The position numbers and the translations under genes were made by a program. DNA of 15,784 nucleotides from GCA-016432345 sp964544105 (GTDB lineage Bacteria; Patescibacteriota; Microgenomatia; Levybacterales; UBA12049): the NCBI GenBank assembly GCA_964544105.1, contig CAZIZQ010000023.1, positions 1-15,784 on the forward strand, given 5' to 3'. This document shows, one piece after another, positions 14,780 to 15,784 of the stretch; the first letter of the stretch is position 1, and each line of letters begins with the position of its first letter. The notes under the pieces are model-generated. The model made no database searches, was not told the DNA's origin, and saw only the letters and a list, made by a program, of their open reading frames with translations.

Positions 14780-15784
14780 GCGCGTTTAATAGGTAAAGCA
14801 CTTACATAATTATCGAAATTTCTTTTTGTTTCAGTAATGTTGTCTCCTCCGAATTTTTCTAGCAGTGCATCTGCCAAAACAAAGGCTAGCATGCTTTCGG
14901 ATACTACTCCCGCTCTGGGGATAACACAAACGTCAGACCGTTCGATGGTGGCTCGGGTCTGTTTTTTGGTAGCAATATCAATAGTAGGTAGTGGGTCGTA
15001 CACAGTTGAGAGTGGTTTGTGATAAACCCTACAAACAATATCTTCTCCATTAGTTACTCCCCCTTCTAACCCGCCCATATTATTGGTTTTTCTTTGTATT
15101 TTTTTGTTATCTACTTCTATTACATCTTGTGCAGCTTTACCAGTTTGTTGGGAAATTTCGATTGCATTACCAAGTTCTACTGCCTTGATTGATGGGATAT
15201 TCATAAGCATTGCGGCAATTCGCGAATCGAGTTTTCGGTCGAACTGTACGTAGCTTCCAAGTCCTACCGGTACATTATGGGCAATAATTTCAACGGTTCC
15301 TCCTAATGTATCTTTTTCTTGTCGCGCAGTCAATATTGCTTGTTTCATTTTTTCTCGTGTCTCTTTATCAATACAATGTATATCTGGGTCATTAGTATAG
15401 ATATTTGCAACATCTGAAAAAGTGTAGTCTTTATTCGTCATTTCGACATCGCCAATCGCAATAGTGTGACTGGCAATTTGTATAGCAAATTCTTGTAAGA
15501 AACTTTTGCAAATTGATCCTACAGCAACTCGCATTACTGTTTCACGGGCCGACGCTCTCTCTAGTACATTTCTTACATCATCAAATCCGTACTTTAAGAT
15601 ACCTGGTAAATCTGCGTGACCTGGTCTTGGACGGGTAATTTTGTCTTCCCATTTGGCCTGATCAAGATTTTCAATTAGTATTGCAATAGGGCTGCCTAGT
15701 GTTTTTCCATGGCGAATTCCAGAGAGAATCTTGACCTGGTCGGTTTCGATTTTTGCCCGACCCCCCCGCCCAAAGTCATGTGCC
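14776..15784 (-). CDS. aroC: Chorismate synthase (5' end outside window)
   Basis: Makes chorismate from 5-enolpyruvylshikimate-3-phosphate using reduced FMN, the last shikimate step. The frame stays open to the right edge; 336 codons including the stop are visible and about 45-50 N-terminal residues are missing. The internal ATG at 15534 is not the start because strong homology continues upstream: GRGGRAKIETDQV, KILSGIRHGKTLGSPIAI, RPRPGHADLPG, LKYGFDDVRNVLERASARE. The latter matches the actinobacterial/Thermus-style AroC more than E. coli's. Further on, the sequence has NNMGGLEGGVTNGEDIVCRV, the typical FMN-binding glycine-rich segment. It is translationally overlapped with tyrA-pheA (ATGA) and heads the visible aromatic operon. 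Confidence 0.95.
   Translation of the reverse strand, partial: AHDFGRGGRAKIETDQVKILSGIRHGKTLGSPIAILIENLDQAKWEDKITRPRPGHADLPGILKYGFDDVRNVLERASARETVMRVAVGSICKSFLQEFAIQIASHTIAIGDVEMTNKDYTFSDVANIYTNDPDIHCIDKETREKMKQAILTARQEKDTLGGTVEIIAHNVPVGLGSYVQFDRKLDSRIAAMLMNIPSIKAVELGNAIEISQQTGKAAQDVIEVDNKKIQRKTNNMGGLEGGVTNGEDIVCRVYHKPLSTVYDPLPTIDIATKKQTRATIERSDVCVIPRAGVVSESMLAFVLADALLEKFGGDNITETKRNFDNYVSALPIKRA

Noticed and set aside
14776..15534. aroC starting at the ATG at 15534
   Set aside because: Clear chorismate synthase sequence continues upstream in frame to the window edge, so this Met is internal.

Overview
The window is AT-rich bacterial DNA, almost fully coding and tightly packed. A run of ten Ns indicates a draft or metagenome scaffold. 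Every gene except one penicillin-binding protein lies on the minus strand. Ribosomal protein L32, single-copy synthetases, short or overlapping gene junctions, very few Shine-Dalgarno sites and a shortened PheT suggest a small-genome bacterium, possibly of the Candidate Phyla Radiation (Patescibacteria, e.g. Microgenomates). That placement is an inference from gene style; no marker was compared with a database.

Left third, leftwards: tyrS - purH (4-base ATGA overlap) - an unlisted 34-codon membrane microprotein - recG - a REP palindrome - rpmF - the first 18 codons of a NusB-like gene (again ATGA overlap). Divergent from tyrS is a class A penicillin-binding protein gene (5234-7650). It is broken by the N gap, and the sequence on both sides of the gap encodes the same protein segment, so the scaffold is probably misjoined there rather than missing sequence.

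Middle: a REP-associated tyrosine transposase (RAYT) gene flanked by inverted copies of a composite element. Each copy has a 19-bp palindrome, ten bases of spacer, then ACCTTKGGTA. A third copy stands alone between recG and rpmF. Next is a 66-codon two-helix membrane protein with the only strong Shine-Dalgarno site seen.

Right half, leftwards: aroC (5' end outside) - fused tyrA-pheA - aroQ (chorismate mutase) - ilvE-type aminotransferase - pheS - pheT. Together these convert chorismate into phenylalanine and tyrosine and then load phenylalanine onto tRNA. A 166-bp, end-to-end palindromic MITE-like element sits between pheS and pheT. Removing it with one TA copy rebuilds a compact pheS-stop/pheT-start junction. 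PheT lacks the usual OB-fold tRNA-binding domain and shows changes in its editing domain.

Several transcription starts appear to be leaderless: an extended -10 hexamer sits 6-9 bases before the ATG of the microprotein, tyrS, the PBP gene and aroQ, and a consensus TATAAT sits 7 bases before rpmF.
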